Below are positions 62,016 through 64,000 of a DNA stretch of 64,000 nucleotides, piece after piece. Numbering within the stretch: position 1 is the stretch's first letter; every line of letters starts with the position of its first letter. Under the pieces are notes generated by a model, which saw nothing but the letters and a program-made list of their open reading frames with translations, was not told where the DNA came from and searched no databases. This DNA is from Typhlomys cinereus (lineage: Eukaryota > Chordata > Mammalia > Rodentia > Platacanthomyidae). The position numbers and the translations under genes were made by a program. The stretch covers positions 3,434,973 to 3,498,972 of the forward strand of contig JALPQD010000125.1 in assembly GCA_023101885.1 (NCBI GenBank). The letters run 5' to 3'.

Positions 62016-62497
62016 CAAATAGATCTCTTAAAATGTCATCTTCTTGTGTATCCTTGCCAGAAAGGATATCAAAGTAGATGACCAGGAAGTACTTGTTGAA
62101 TTGAAGTAAACCTTGTGACCTTAGATGGTAACCCCATAAGTATGCTTCTTACTGTGACTGTCTTGTCTTCAGGTGTGAGAAGGTTTCTATTCATAGACTT
62201 GAATAGTGACTTGTTTAAAGTTCTCCCCCATCTTCCTGCTGTGCTGAATCATCATTAACTTTGTCTTTAGTCTGTTATTCAGAGAACAAGTTTGGATCCA
62301 GTACAAATAACATTCAGGACAGTTTGAAAACTGTCCAAGAGAAAAAGCTTTCACATCATAATCTCTCACTGGTCCAATGAAAAAGTCTACTTTTGATGAT
62401 TATAGATCAAAAATTTGGAACTTAGCTCTTACGCTGCTCAACGTATCTTTTTGTGCCACAACAAAATGTCTGTTATAGAAAGTGTTCATATTTAGCG
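62016..62497. other. Spacer, no gene seen
   Basis: No coding region or repeat recognised. Confidence 0.45.
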
Positions 62498-62890
62498 TCA
62501 TAGTTAGGCACAATTGTCAACTTGACAGTTGAGGGGTTTGAGCTCTGGGCACATTTGTGGGAGAAATAGTGCAGGAGATTGTTTGGCTGAGGGAAGGCCC
62601 AGGTGGGTGGGATTAGGCTCTGGCATAAGACACAGAAAGCTGGTTGAGAGACTCGACATCCTTGTATATACTTGGCCAGACATGCTGGTCTGGCAAGTAA
62701 GGATTGTCCCTCTCTCAGCTACTACGTAGAGATGGTGTGGCCGGTTCCTTCAGCTCTGGTGTTGGTACGTGCTTTCCCATCAAGCTGGACTACAGACTAT
62801 AACTGGATAATTGTAAGAAAATAAACCCCTTGTTCCCTTAAGACATTTGATGGTGATTTGTCAGCAACCATGCAGGCTGACCGCAACATT
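62498..62890 (+). repeat. Unassigned dispersed repeat, copy 2
   Basis: Matches 38507-38940 from TCATAGTTAGGCACAATTGTC to CAGCAACCATGCAGGCTG, with small length differences. It contains AATAAACCC near its right end. Family not named. Confidence 0.8.
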
Positions 62891-62939
62891 TGTGAAAGAA
62901 TTATAGTTTTTGAAATTGCTTTCTTTAAAGGTATGTGCT

Positions 62940-63028
62940 AGAGCCAAGCACAATGGCTCATGCTGGTAATCCCCAGCACTCAGGAAGCTAAGGCAGGATT
63001 GTGACTTCAAGACACGTTTGAATTACTT
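62940..63028 (+). mobile_element. B1-like SINE fragment
   Basis: GAGCCAAGCACAATGGCTCATGCTGGTAATCCCCAGCACTCAGGAAGCTAAGG is a clear 7SL/B1 opening, kept here as the first 85 bp. The 3' half is missing. Confidence 0.75.
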
Positions 63029-63034
63029 TTTAAA

Positions 63035-63775
63035 AATTCAAGAATAAAATTAGACACCGTATGTGCTCCCTAATTGGTGAATCCTAGTACCAAACCTACT
63101 TAATGACATATTCAAAGGTAAATCTCTGAAAATGCTTCAGTAGAGAAAATAGGTCGCAATCAAGTACTGCATGTAAGTAGCAAGACATTTGGCGAAGCTC
63201 ACTCTTATTTCCCTTCCTGGTCACCTGCAACTGAGGAGGTTTATTCTCGACAATCAGCAAGGGTATAGGACTGGCAGATAGTAACCATCTGGCAAATGGG
63301 ACACTGACCCTCCCCCTTACTGCTGTGTCCTACTCTTATTCCATCTACCTTTGAGTCTCCTCTTATAGCAAGATCTTCATTTTTGGTTAGGAGGTGACCT
63401 CCAATACCAATCAGGATGGAGCCAAGGGTGGTGCAGCAACAGCAAAACTGAAATAACAACAAACCACAATCTAGAACACCAGAGACCCTATATTATTAAC
63501 CTGGAACCAGACCAGCCAAATCTCTCCCCATCCTAAAGCTCAGGGAAACTTGCAGAAGAGGGGGTGGCAAGATTGTAAGAGCCTAAAGATGGGGAGAACC
63601 AATGATATGCAAGATACTCCATACAAGTTAGGGTCAAGGTAGCCATAATCGGACTTTGCATGACCTGCTCAATGACTGACATGTCAATGACCCCCAAAAG
63701 TCTAGCATGGATCACAGGCACTAGGATCCTTGTATGATTGGGGAAAAATAAATAAATATAATAAAAAATAAAGTA
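63035..63775 (+). mobile_element. L1 end: last codons of ORF2 plus 3' UTR
   Basis: CCGTATGTGCTCCCTAATTG corresponds to the end of ORF2 (compare 19055-19085), followed by the younger 3' UTR blocks (ACCAATCAGGATGGAGCC, CTCTCCCCATCCTAAAGCTC, GGACTTTGCATGACCTGC, AGTCTAGCATGGATCACAGG). The purine-rich tract is missing: the UTR jumps from GGATCCT to TTGTATGATTGGGGAAAAAT. Confidence 0.82.
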
Positions 63776-64000
63776 CTTAAGAGTTAAAGAAAAAACTTAG
63801 GACAGAATAACAGGAGATGAGGTGGCTAAAATCAGAATCAAGATTTTTTGTGACTTCATTAAGAGATGTTTCAAATGTTATAATTAACTGGGCTTATGAG
63901 ACTGAACTTGGAAGCAAAGATCATGTTCTTACATTCACATGATACTAAACTAATGTTTCTTGAATGAATGAATAAAATATATGCAATTACAAAAATCTTC
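63776..64000. other. Window end, nothing recognised
   Basis: AT-rich DNA without a recognisable feature. Confidence 0.4.

Overview
This window is mammalian nuclear DNA, most likely from a rodent. It is AT-rich, intron- and repeat-dominated, and has no bacterial-style gene packing. The only protein-coding genes I can support are single-exon odorant receptors of class I (OR51/52 type, most like OR52). The repeats are LINE-1 elements, a tRNA-derived SINE whose head resembles rodent B2 but whose body differs, and small 7SL/B1-like SINEs. That mix suggests a myodont rodent outside the mouse/rat group (for example a jerboa relative). The species is an inference I cannot confirm.

Layout. 1-2.2 kb: a SINE tail, then a 3'-end L1 fragment bounded by a 19-bp target-site duplication and split by a retroviral remnant with an LTR. 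2.2-12.2 kb: mostly unremarkable DNA with two 3'-end L1 fragments and one complete SINE. 12.2-19.75 kb: a nested LINE stack. A truncated L1 is interrupted by an opposite-strand L1 that carries a 3' transduction, next to a long but decayed L1 with ORF1 and ORF2. 19.7-24.2 kb: a CA microsatellite, a possible small secreted-peptide ORF and an old L1 end. 24.8-25.8 kb: intact odorant receptor (+). 27.1-27.8 kb: processed pseudogene of MRPL20. 28-33 kb: L1 ends and AT-rich spacer. 33.8-34.7 kb: odorant receptor broken by a frameshift (-). 35-39 kb: L1 ends, microsatellites, a SINE and one copy of an unassigned dispersed repeat. 40.8-41.7 kb: intact odorant receptor (-), unusually CpG-rich. 42.6-43.2 kb: a head-to-tail SINE dimer with one outer target duplication. 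44-52 kb: SINEs, a minisatellite, microsatellites and spacer. 52.4-56.8 kb: an old L1 interrupted by a younger L1 end. 57.1-58.0 kb: intact odorant receptor (-). 58-64 kb: spacer, L1 ends, a second copy of the unassigned repeat and a B1-like SINE.

The four receptor loci are 6-16 kb apart and would each be expressed monogenically in olfactory neurons; they do not form a pathway or operon. No RNA gene, CRISPR array, origin or new multi-gene system is visible. The best leads are transposon-mechanistic (nested L1 with 3' transduction, SINE dimer, long inverted L1 repeat), plus the CpG-rich receptor and the small peptide ORF.
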